Source of the DNA: a virus
Length of the DNA stretch: 64,000 nt
IMG/VR virus record: IMGVR_UViG_3300020462_000004
Coordinates: 1 to 64,000 of that record
Strand: one strand, 5' to 3'
Part shown: piece by piece, positions 57,349-64,000 of the stretch
Position numbering within the stretch: position 1 is the stretch's first letter
Layout: every line of letters begins with the position of its first letter
Notes under the pieces: model-generated
What the model was told of the DNA's origin: nothing
Seen by the model: only the letters and a program-made list of their open reading frames with translations
The model's database searches: none
Translations under genes and position numbers: made by a program

Positions 57349-58051
57349 ATATTTATTATTTACAGAAAAAGGCTATAAATTAACAAAAAAATATACTGTT
57401 CCTAGAACTTATTTAGGAATGGGTAGATATGCAGCGTATAAAGATTTTGGTGAAAGTATTTGGAGGATAGGCTATGGAAGTGAAACTATTGATGATCATT
57501 ATTTAGATGCTAATGATAAAGCTATTCAAGAAGATATAGATAAACAATTCTATGAGGATTTAAAAAGTTTCTCAAGCGAAGCCGAAAAATATGTTTTTGT
57601 AAATTTAAACATAAATAAAAGAGCTGCTTTACTTAGTTTTGCTCATAGTATTGGTATAAATTCATTTAAATCTAGTAGATTACTTGATTTAATAAATAGT
57701 TATGCAACTAAAAATAAGATAATAAAAGAGTGGAGTCCCTATATAAACCATATATGGATGTCAGGAGGGGATCTAATGACCGATAGAAGGCGTACAGAGC
57801 TTGATATGTACTTTGCACCAGATAAAGAGATACCAACCTTCTATCGTCATAAATGCCACACTAAGGTTTGTTTGTTAAATATTGCCGAAACTTATAACGG
57901 ATCTGCTACACAGATAAAGGGAATTGAGTATTTAGAAAAGAAACTTAAAGAACTTGATCCGTCTGGAGAGGTTCTTCGGAAGTTTTTTCGATATTGGAAC
58001 AGTACTCCAAGTGGTCTAGGATCTCCTTTGCGTCGTAAGGTCGATCCTTAA
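57335..58051 (+). CDS. GH24 (T4-lysozyme-type) endolysin, 238 aa
   Basis: Starts at TTG, which places the catalytic Glu at position 11 (LLFTEKGYKL), as in T4 lysozyme. AYKDFGESIWRIGYGSETI is the D...IGYG region; RAALLSFAHSIGINSFKSSR matches R.AL.SF..N.G...F..S, and WMSGGDLMTDRRRTELDMYF the GG...L..RR..E block. It cuts peptidoglycan glycan chains for lysis. A C-terminal extension of about 60 residues may bind the cell wall. No signal peptide, so a holin is needed. Confidence 0.8.
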   Translation: MSSHKYLLFTEKGYKLTKKYTVPRTYLGMGRYAAYKDFGESIWRIGYGSETIDDHYLDANDKAIQEDIDKQFYEDLKSFSSEAEKYVFVNLNINKRAALLSFAHSIGINSFKSSRLLDLINSYATKNKIIKEWSPYINHIWMSGGDLMTDRRRTELDMYFAPDKEIPTFYRHKCHTKVCLLNIAETYNGSATQIKGIEYLEKKLKELDPSGEVLRKFFRYWNSTPSGLGSPLRRKVDP

Positions 58052-58199
58052 GCCAATCAAGACAATCCATGATTAAAAGCTCTCTTGAGTAATTTTTTTC
58101 GAATTCGTCCCATTTTATTACTGGATCAGGTATAGAAGGTGATTTGACCTGACTTAAATCCTTTTCCATAGATTGAACTTGCTGATTCGAGTATTTCAT
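57945..58199 (-). CDS. Hypothetical protein, 84 aa, overlapping the endolysin end
   Basis: Helical, Asp/Glu-rich (WDEFEKNYSRELLIMDCLDW). Its 3' part lies antisense over the last 107 nt of the endolysin gene, and its start lies in the MazG-like gene end. The amount of overlap lowers confidence, but amino acid composition looks real. Function unknown. Confidence 0.45.
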   Translation of the reverse strand: MKYSNQQVQSMEKDLSQVKSPSIPDPVIKWDEFEKNYSRELLIMDCLDWLKDRPYDAKEILDHLEYCSNIEKTSEEPLQTDQVL

Positions 58200-58476
58200 T
58201 GTTTTTATCTTTAGCCATACTTATTTTTAACAGTACTAAATATCCAATCAAGTCATTTATAACATCTTCATCGGTTGCTAATAAACCTGCTCCCTTCATA
58301 ATTCTGTTTAATTTATCATCAATACGTACTAATAGTTGCTCTGAAGCTGAAGCTTTACTAAAAACTCGACATGGTTTTAAAGCAGAATCACCATATTTTC
58401 TATTTTTGTCAATTAAAAGATCTTTTATATCATCACAAATGCCGCTAATTTTTAATTCAGTTTCATTCATAGTCAT
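58126..58476 (-). CDS. MazG/DUF1599-like nucleotide pyrophosphohydrolase family protein, 116 aa
   Basis: The ATG at 58476 has GGAG at the right distance. The sequence DLLIDKNRKYGDSALKPCRV, ASASEQLLVRIDDKLNRIMK and DEDVINDLIGYLVLLKI match the helical pattern of DUF1599 (nucleotide-modification-associated, MazG-related). The 'K..KYG.S...' and 'D..DLIGY' parts are the metal-site helices. A role in nucleotide-pool control or modified bases is inferred. Nearby genes include an adenine-methyltransferase-like protein. Confidence 0.7.
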   Translation of the reverse strand: MTMNETELKISGICDDIKDLLIDKNRKYGDSALKPCRVFSKASASEQLLVRIDDKLNRIMKGAGLLATDEDVINDLIGYLVLLKISMAKDKNNEILESASSIYGKGFKSGQITFYT

Positions 58477-58500
58477 GTGTAGCTCCAATACAATAGATGT

Positions 58501-58698
58501 ATGAAACCTCAGTCTACTTCAAGTTACGACGTTGACAATCGTTACAGATTTTATAAGTCGTTAAATTCAAGAGAAGATATTTCTCCTGAAAGGAGAGGGG
58601 TCAGACCTGGTGTTGATAATAATAGCTCTCAAAATTTTTTGAGATCTTATATAGCACAATTAAGGGACATGAATTTTCCTCGGCAAATGATTGATTAG
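58501..58698 (+). CDS. Hypothetical protein, 65 aa
   Basis: Arg/Ser/Asn-rich, polar, starts with KPQSTSSYDVDNRYRFYKSL. Divergent from the MazG-like gene and ends within the stop of the minus-strand methyltransferase-like gene. Unrecognised. Confidence 0.5.
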   Translation: MKPQSTSSYDVDNRYRFYKSLNSREDISPERRGVRPGVDNNSSQNFLRSYIAQLRDMNFPRQMID

Positions 58699-59315
58699 CA
58701 GATTACTTTGCCAATATGAGAAAATATATTTTTAAATCTTTCTGTTTGATTAAAACCTAAATCTATTTTAGGCAAATAAATAAAATATCCCCAACTTATA
58801 GGTGATTCTAAACATTCGTATTTTTTACCATGTATTAAATTAGCTCGATTAGTAGGAACACAAACTGGGAAATCCCACATTTCTGGACACGTTCTTATCA
58901 TTTCAGAATATGTAGTAAAAAACAAAGCTTCTGATATATTTCTTAATTTCCATTCTTTTAATAATCTTCTAAACCATATTACAGATGGAGCTTTTGCTCC
59001 TTGACCTGCAGATAAACTCCATCTCCACGTACCTCTTTTTTTCGCAAAAGAACATCTTCCGAAGGTAGGAGGGAATAAATAAGTTTTACCAGTCCAAGGC
59101 TCCTCAATATTTAAACCATCTATCTCATATGTATATATTTTTTTTGCTCTTAAAAATTGATTATTTGCATCATATGTAGAGCAAGGATCTAAGTCTATAG
59201 TTCTTAATAAGGCATCTATATAAGGTAAATATTCACAAGGTGTTAACCAATCATGAGTTATGTGGTCTACTTGTGCTAATGATCTTCTACTAGCACCCCA
59301 TGATCCTTTAGTCAC
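58695..59315 (-). CDS. Phage DNA N6-adenine methyltransferase-like protein, 206 aa
   Basis: Fits the compact phage Dam family: DWLTPCEYLPYIDALLRTID, LDPCSTYDANNQFLRAKKIY, DGLNIEEPWTGKTYLFPPTF. In the usual enzymes the catalytic motif is (D/N)PPY; here it reads FPPTFG, so activity may be altered or lost. The order of motifs (TP...D.DPC...A...DGL..W....PP) is right. It overlaps the upstream gene by four bases. Possible DNA-protection role. Confidence 0.65.
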   Translation of the reverse strand: MTKGSWGASRRSLAQVDHITHDWLTPCEYLPYIDALLRTIDLDPCSTYDANNQFLRAKKIYTYEIDGLNIEEPWTGKTYLFPPTFGRCSFAKKRGTWRWSLSAGQGAKAPSVIWFRRLLKEWKLRNISEALFFTTYSEMIRTCPEMWDFPVCVPTNRANLIHGKKYECLESPISWGYFIYLPKIDLGFNQTERFKNIFSHIGKVIC

Positions 59316-59719
59316 ATTTGTTTGAAGCTTGCACCTTCACTATCAATTTTGTAGTGAACCAGAGACATCTCTTTATCATCTTGAATAATAAATAAAGCTT
59401 CTTTATCAGGATCTAATTTTTCTGCTCGAACTATTGCCTGTTTCATTACATCTGCAGCACCTTCTAAATCATTTTTATTAAGGTCATCTATAGCATTAAT
59501 AAGGTTATTAACCGTTAAATAAAACATAGATTTCTTCTCATCTTCATGAGTTGGAACATATACCATCGCCCCTGGACCATCATTATGATAAAACTTGTAA
59601 TAGAATTCACACATATCAGCACATACTCGTTCAATAGTAAGTTGATAAAGTTTTTTTTCATCTTCACCTAATGCAGTTCCAATTAATTTTTTCAATAACC
59701 GATTTCTTCTGCTAGTCAT
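59312..59719 (-). CDS. Hypothetical protein, 135 aa
   Basis: Helical with Asp/Lys-rich segments; NNLINAIDDLNKNDLEGAAD is a regular helix pair. Coupled to neighbours on both sides by ATGA overlaps. No family recognised; neighbours suggest DNA modification or metabolism. Confidence 0.5.
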   Translation of the reverse strand: MTSRRNRLLKKLIGTALGEDEKKLYQLTIERVCADMCEFYYKFYHNDGPGAMVYVPTHEDEKKSMFYLTVNNLINAIDDLNKNDLEGAADVMKQAIVRAEKLDPDKEALFIIQDDKEMSLVHYKIDSEGASFKQM

Positions 59720-60321
59720 TTAGTTTCCCCAACTGTTACATTGTTATCATTTTTTTTATCTTTGTCAATTTTTATAAGATCTTTGAGCCCTGATTTTTTA
59801 AGTGTCTCCAATAATTTTGGTAGTGGTCTATAAAGAACAACAGCCTTTTGCATATTTCCAATTTTTTTTATTAATTTGCCGTTTTTATCTCTTAATTTTG
59901 TAAGTTCTCCCTGTCTAATTAAATATTCTGCAACACATCTATATCTTCTTTTTTCAGCTAAATTTATCTCTGGATACCTATCGCAGATTGTACTAGTTTT
60001 CATATCACTGAAAGTAAGTCTTATCTGATCAGCCAGTGATAATCCAAGTATTAAGTCTTTTGTGCTTGTTTCATAGCTTGAAACTAATTCTAAATACCTT
60101 CTAAGATCTTGATTATTAAAACTACCAGATGGAGGTATAAATATTTCTACTTGTTCAATAAGTGATTTACACAATTTTTTTCTATAATTTCTAGTTGTGA
60201 CTGAATTTATATCTAAATCAACAAATCTGTAACTCTGATAGAGATTGTCAGGATCTTTATGTGGTGCATAATTTGTTGTATCTAAGATATCTACCCAGTC
60301 CTCTAATTGTTGTGCTTCCAT
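59716..60321 (-). CDS. Hypothetical, possibly DNA-binding protein, 201 aa
   Basis: A charged helical protein. ICDRYPEINLAEKRRYRCVA followed by EYLIRQGELTKLRDKNGKLI could form a winged-helix-like unit with a beta wing near KNGKLIKKI. The C-terminus is Lys-rich. The possible role in replication or regulation is inferred. Coupled to the following genes. Confidence 0.5.
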   Translation of the reverse strand: MEAQQLEDWVDILDTTNYAPHKDPDNLYQSYRFVDLDINSVTTRNYRKKLCKSLIEQVEIFIPPSGSFNNQDLRRYLELVSSYETSTKDLILGLSLADQIRLTFSDMKTSTICDRYPEINLAEKRRYRCVAEYLIRQGELTKLRDKNGKLIKKIGNMQKAVVLYRPLPKLLETLKKSGLKDLIKIDKDKKNDNNVTVGETK

Positions 60322-60350
60322 TCGAGGACACTATCTATTCAAATACTAGC

Positions 60351-60719
60351 CTACTTTTTAAGATGATTCCATTGTTGTCTATGACTAATTAGTAAAGCCC
60401 AAATATAGTAATGTTTTATGCTTATAAAATGGTCTTTAAGTTTTACATGTTCATACCAGTCTTCACCATATAATTCAGTCAATCTTTTTTTACATTTTTC
60501 TAATGAACCACTATAGTTTGTTGATTCCCAACATGATTTAGCTAATAACATTTCTTGGATTGTACATAGACCTTGTAGTTCAAGAGTAGACAGACTATGT
60601 AAAAGTTGGCTAATATCGGAGAGATATGGATATTGTTCATCATGCGTCGCCCTATTACTTACGCTGAGTTGATTTTGATTTTGTTCCTTCTCCCTATTGG
60701 GTATATCGGAGTTAATCAT
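60351..60719 (-). CDS. Hypothetical protein, 122 aa
   Basis: Helical, with a Gln/Asn-rich N-terminus and an aromatic C-terminal half (FISIKHYYIWALLISHRQQW). Its N-terminal coding part is antisense to the small plus-strand gene at 60642 over 78 nt. Unrecognised. Confidence 0.5.
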   Translation of the reverse strand: MINSDIPNREKEQNQNQLSVSNRATHDEQYPYLSDISQLLHSLSTLELQGLCTIQEMLLAKSCWESTNYSGSLEKCKKRLTELYGEDWYEHVKLKDHFISIKHYYIWALLISHRQQWNHLKK

Positions 60720-60776
60720 TTGTATGAGTTTGTTTCAGATAGAATCACTATAGAAGTTAAATTTAAAGAACCATAA
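60642..60776 (+). CDS. Small single-pass membrane protein, 44 aa
   Basis: The ATG at 60642 opens MRRPITYAELILILFLLPIG and a polar end (SDRITIEVKFKEP). It has one membrane segment and its TAA overlaps the next ATG (TAATG), so translation is coupled to the 60776 gene. The 5' half is antisense to the minus-strand gene. The product looks authentic. Confidence 0.55.
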   Translation: MRRPITYAELILILFLLPIGYIGVNHLYEFVSDRITIEVKFKEP

Positions 60777-61486
60777 TGTCAAGTTTTTTTGGAGGGGGAT
60801 CATCACCACAAATTATGATTCCTGATCAGCAAAAATCAAAAGCATTTCAGACTATAATACCGCAACAGACTTTTCAAAATGCAGCGGAATACATGGGAAG
60901 ATTGGATGATGAATACAATAGAACACTTGATAGACAATATGATCAAGTAGGAACTTCTGCCGAAATGGGAGCTAGAGCAAAAGGAAGACAGCTGCAAGGC
61001 CGTTCATCTTATCTATCATCATTACCATATACTGCTGGACAAGATGTAAGAGATGTAGCAGAAACAAGAGAAGGTGATGCAAAACTTGCTTATAAAGATG
61101 CTTTAGACAGAGCTAAAACGTCTGAGCGTAAATACGCACCTGTAACTAAATCAGGATTTGATAGCAGGCAATATTTAGAAAATTATCGAGATCTAAGAGA
61201 TGCTTTTGGTAATGATTTAGAAAAAGCTAAACAACATTATATAGACTTTGGAAAGGATGAAGGCAGAACTGATGAAGATATTCATGGATTAAATAAAGGA
61301 GTACCAGGCTTTGCTAGATCTACTGAATCTTCATTTCTCCCAAGAGAAGCAAATGTAACTAATGCAACTAATGCAACTAATGCAACTCAGTCCAACATTG
61401 ATGAAACTCAGTCCAAGCAAATAGAAGATTTATATAAAAAATATCAACCTAAGACCGCCTATAGTTATATGAATAAAGAAAACTAA
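60776..61486 (+). CDS. Virion-type protein with one 'YLxNYxDLxxAFG' unit, 236 aa
   Basis: Residues about 125-160 contain YLENYRDLRDAFGNDLEKAK followed by QHYIDFGKDEGRT, one copy of the unit repeated five times in the 5999 product. The N-terminal half is polar and virion-like; a short NAT tandem (NVTNATNATNATQ) comes from 9-bp DNA repeats at 61353-61387. Likely a partner of the other repeat protein. Role inferred only. Confidence 0.6.
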   Translation: MSSFFGGGSSPQIMIPDQQKSKAFQTIIPQQTFQNAAEYMGRLDDEYNRTLDRQYDQVGTSAEMGARAKGRQLQGRSSYLSSLPYTAGQDVRDVAETREGDAKLAYKDALDRAKTSERKYAPVTKSGFDSRQYLENYRDLRDAFGNDLEKAKQHYIDFGKDEGRTDEDIHGLNKGVPGFARSTESSFLPREANVTNATNATNATQSNIDETQSKQIEDLYKKYQPKTAYSYMNKEN

Positions 61487-61501
61487 TAGAAGTTAATTTT
61501 T

Positions 61502-62179
61502 TTATAGAATGACTTTACCAAAATTCACGGAATCTTTTATATTGTCAGTAATTTGACCAAAATTAATTTGTTCTTCAACAGTTTCTACTGTAAATCTCCA
61601 ATCTGTCACTGATACATTCAATCCAATAGAGTAAGTCGTTTCTAAATATCTAATATCATTTGTGATTACGAATAAATATTTACCTTTTTGTAATAATGAA
61701 GATGGATAATCATTTAATAAAATCCCAGTGTCATCATCTTCATAATCTATTGCTGAATCACGAAACACATATCCATCATTATTTATAGGTAATTCTTGTC
61801 TATGCCCATTTTCATCAATTTCATAAAAGGCTAATAAAGTATTTCTATTAGTTTGATTTTCATATGAAGTAGCAGAAAATTCTTGAGTAAATTGAATTGA
61901 TCTGGGCAAAGATAAATTTATTTCATAAAATGTGCTTTGTTTTCTTGATAAACCACCATGAGTATTAGTTATAACTTTTGTTTTAAATGTTTCTGTGAAA
62001 TCTCCAAGATCTATTGGGTTATTTAAATTATCTCCTTGTTCTGCAGGTCTAGGATCAGAACCAAAATAAGAAGTAGGTCCGTATGCAGTAGGTCCTGCTC
62101 CACCTGTGGGGTAAGCTTCAACAGTACCTAAATTAAAAAACCCTAAATTAGTTGGGATAGTAGTAAGAAATCTTGCCAC
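61502..62179 (-). CDS. Beta-rich surface-type protein, possible PPC-like domain, 225 aa
   Basis: N-terminal Gly/Pro-rich (FFNLGTVEAYPTGGAGPTAY), then NNPIDLGDFTETFKTKV, YEINLSLPRSIQFTQEF, LLAFYEIDENGHRQELPINN, LLQKGKYLFVITNDIRY. This series resembles the pre-peptidase C-terminal (PPC) beta-sandwich. No signal peptide is seen. A fibre or virion surface role is inferred, on the opposite strand to the neighbouring 60776 gene. Confidence 0.5.
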   Translation of the reverse strand: MARFLTTIPTNLGFFNLGTVEAYPTGGAGPTAYGPTSYFGSDPRPAEQGDNLNNPIDLGDFTETFKTKVITNTHGGLSRKQSTFYEINLSLPRSIQFTQEFSATSYENQTNRNTLLAFYEIDENGHRQELPINNDGYVFRDSAIDYEDDDTGILLNDYPSSLLQKGKYLFVITNDIRYLETTYSIGLNVSVTDWRFTVETVEEQINFGQITDNIKDSVNFGKVIL

Positions 62180-62180
62180 T

Positions 62181-63374
62181 TTAAGTTTGTTTATTCCTAT
62201 CTCTATGATACTGCAGAATATTTTCGTGATGAAGTTTAATGTCTTTAATAGATTTACATTCAGGTATTTCTTTTACACCTTTAATCATCAAATGCTTAGG
62301 ATTACAGCAAAATGCTGTGCATTCTGGTTTATTAAAAATACGATATTTACCTGTATATCCACGACTTAGCCAAAAAGCAATACGTGGAGCAGATTGTGTT
62401 TTACCTGAGTGAAAAGGAGAGGGAAAATATGCAGTAGATTCTGTCCCATTTTTTCTAGTAGCTCCTTGCCATACCCAACAATCATCTTCTTCTTTAATAT
62501 CTACTTGTTCCCAAAACCTCTTTACTTGCCAATACCATTTCATTTCGAATTCTCTAACATCTACTGTGCATCTAGCTTTTTTTATTTCTTCCATACAATC
62601 AAGGCACTCTCCCATTAATCCAAAGTTACCTTTATGTTTGTTAGTTCCTTGTATATGCCAAGGACATTCGTAGTGTTGAGTTTCTGTCACGACTCCTCTA
62701 AAATTTTTTGCTTCATTTGGATGAGCTCTCATTAAATTTACACAAGTGTCTGAGAGATTTGACCAAATCTTTTCCTCATTATATTGATCTTCTTTATCTT
62801 CGACATTCTCATATGTCTCTCCAGAACAAATTCTTCTTACTGAATGATATGGTAAACGATAATGTTTAGATAATTTTCTACTACTTACACCACTTTGATT
62901 TTCGTTTCTCAACTTAGTTATTAAGTCAATATTTATAGATTTTTCACTAACTTTTGCATTTTCATAAGCTACATCTTTTCTTGTTCCCCAATAGTAATGA
63001 GAAGGGTTAAGACAAAATTGAGATTCACATTCACTTCTTTTTACAATTATTGGTTCTTCTTCCGAATAATTTCTTCCTGTCATATTTAATATTAGAGGTC
63101 TAGCATCATGTCCTTTATACATAAGTTTTGTTTTTTTACTTGTAGTAAAACCTTTAAATCCAGCATTATTCATCTTCGTCAGACACCAACAAGATTCTTT
63201 ACCAAAGTGTTCTAAAGCTGTTTGAAAAGCTCGTACAAATAATATTTGATCATATGCAGTCAGATTCTTATATAAGAATGCATCACTATTCTTCATGCAA
63301 AGTAGGGGGTAGGTGTACTCGTAAGCATACATCCCTTTAATAGCAATGGCAATCGTTGAACACCCAAATACCAA
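62181..63374 (-). CDS. Double HNH-type homing-nuclease-like protein with central HTH, 397 aa
   Basis: Two HNH-like halves: SECESQFCLNPSHYYWGTRK at about residue 113, and DDCWVWQGATRKNG near 290, continuing to FCCNPKHLMIKG. Both carry the C.NP.H zinc/catalytic ending of intron-type HNH nucleases. Between them, GVSSRKLSKHYRLPYHSVRR is a helix-turn-helix. The start may be at Met27 (63296), since the first 26 residues cover regulatory repeats. Likely a mobile endonuclease with a duplicated domain. Confidence 0.7.
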   Translation of the reverse strand: MVFGCSTIAIAIKGMYAYEYTYPLLCMKNSDAFLYKNLTAYDQILFVRAFQTALEHFGKESCWCLTKMNNAGFKGFTTSKKTKLMYKGHDARPLILNMTGRNYSEEEPIIVKRSECESQFCLNPSHYYWGTRKDVAYENAKVSEKSINIDLITKLRNENQSGVSSRKLSKHYRLPYHSVRRICSGETYENVEDKEDQYNEEKIWSNLSDTCVNLMRAHPNEAKNFRGVVTETQHYECPWHIQGTNKHKGNFGLMGECLDCMEEIKKARCTVDVREFEMKWYWQVKRFWEQVDIKEEDDCWVWQGATRKNGTESTAYFPSPFHSGKTQSAPRIAFWLSRGYTGKYRIFNKPECTAFCCNPKHLMIKGVKEIPECKSIKDIKLHHENILQYHRDRNKQT

Positions 63375-63672
63375 AAAATTTTCTCTATTTATATTACTTT
63401 TATAGAGGATGAGGTTAGGTATATGACTGTTTTACTTTATATACACTCACTTACCTAACCACCGCATACATGAAGATAAGTAAAATGCTATTATTTTTTA
63501 GGAACTTGGGTGTTCATAGTAAACCTCAGTCATACAAATCTATTTGAAACGCAAAGTACAAATATTTGCACTAACCCTACCACTATTTTTTGATAAAAAA
63601 TGCGGAAAAAGTTTTTTAAGGTTTTGGGTTAGGTAGATGACTGTTTAAAAAAGGTATACACTCATGTATCTA
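63358..63672. repeat. Repeat-dense intergenic region
   Basis: Two similar elements of about 40 bp (63413-63449 and 63627-63664) share GGTTAGGTA, ATGACTGTTT and TATACACTCA in the same order and strand. In addition, GGTTAGGTA pairs with TACCTAACC (63413 and 63452), and GAACACCCAA (63358) pairs with TTGGGTGTTC (63506). An inverted CAGTCATA lies between. No gene is present. It fits promoters, a nuclease target or a packaging signal. Confidence 0.65.
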
Positions 63673-63725
63673 GTCTCAAAGTCTTGTCGATGATATTATT
63701 TAAATAACAACTTTTGTAAATATAA

Positions 63726-63962
63726 ATGCCAGGATACCCAATGCAAGGAGGATTTGATCAATCTGGATTAAATGATGTGGTTGATCCGACTAGACAATCA
63801 AGATTACCAGGTGGTTATGCTACTCAGGGACAGGCAGTCAGTGCTCCTTATGGTCAAGCTATGAAAGAAGCAGCTTCGAAAACTAATCCTATGAATGCTA
63901 AATCACAAGAAACACCAGTAGGTGATAGAGTTGATGATTTTTTAAATAGAATGGGTGCATAA
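63726..63962 (+). CDS. Virion-type protein, 78 aa
   Basis: Polar, Gly/Gln-rich, ending in DRVDDFLNRMGA, matching DKVQNFLNKMGG in the 20285 product. That common ending suggests related virion functions (binding or processing site). Its stop is one base before the next start. Confidence 0.55.
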   Translation: MPGYPMQGGFDQSGLNDVVDPTRQSRLPGGYATQGQAVSAPYGQAMKEAASKTNPMNAKSQETPVGDRVDDFLNRMGA

Positions 63963-63963
63963 A

Positions 63964-64000
63964 ATGGGAGATAATGATTTTCCAGCTGTAATGGCAAATG
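63964..64000 (+). CDS. Start of a further gene, cut by the window edge
   Basis: The ATG at 63964 begins MGDNDFPAVMAN and runs off the end. It starts immediately behind the previous stop. Too short to identify. Confidence 0.4.
   Translation, partial: MGDNDFPAVMAN

Noticed and set aside
1-64000. CRISPR array or insertion sequence
   Set aside because: No regularly spaced identical repeats with unique spacers and no transposase-like gene were seen; the repeats found are pairs or triples at gene borders.

Overview
The window is part of a tailed cyanophage genome. The clearest evidence is its left edge: the last 73 codons of psbA (photosystem II D1 protein), including the Mn-cluster ligand segment and the cleaved C-terminal extension. 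Further right there is a complete phage packaging and head module (small and large terminase subunits, portal, scaffold-like protein, major capsid protein), a long tail-fibre region and a GH24 endolysin. The DNA is AT-rich and genes are tightly packed, often with 1-14 nt overlaps. I saw no tape-measure or sheath gene, which leans towards a podovirus-like virion, but the genome continues beyond both edges. A Prochlorococcus or marine Synechococcus host is inferred from psbA, the AT-richness and the gene families.

Layout. 1-2948 (+): psbA end, terminator, then small, often basic or Cys-rich late-type genes. 2980-7618 (-): small genes plus a secreted protein and a five-repeat 'YLxNYxDLxxAFG' protein. 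7728-8101 (+): two small genes. 8136-19669 (-): a dense array of about 37 mostly tiny genes, with the appearance of an early or host-takeover region. It includes a zinc-ribbon protein, an HTH protein with an SSB-like tail, a cytosine-methyltransferase-like protein and a GP88-like protein. Several genes or groups there have their own hairpin and AT-rich leader. 19670-20284 is a divergent control region with three perfect palindromes. 20285-52424 (+) is the virion module: ejection-type and chaperone proteins, packaging, head, connectors, a zinc-motif virion protein, and tail-fibre cassettes that end in tail-assembly-chaperone-like proteins.

52396-54017 (-) holds three exported-protein genes. 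54088-58051 (+) holds membrane and lysis-type genes, an HNH nuclease, an NblA-like protein and the endolysin. 57945-60719 (-) holds a MazG/DUF1599-like protein, an adenine-methyltransferase-like protein and unknowns. 60642-64000 mixes virion-like (+) genes with a (-) strand secreted-type protein and a double-HNH protein next to a repeat-rich intergenic region.

The observations most worth following are: a 509-nt two-frame overlap between portal and scaffold-like genes with a sharp local GC rise; a SWIM-type CxC...CxH signature inside a virion protein; a likely NblA; an S74 chaperone domain split by a frame change; repeated fibre modules; and the repeat-dense control regions near 20 kb and 63.5 kb. 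Function calls come from reading motifs without database searches, so family names are recollections.
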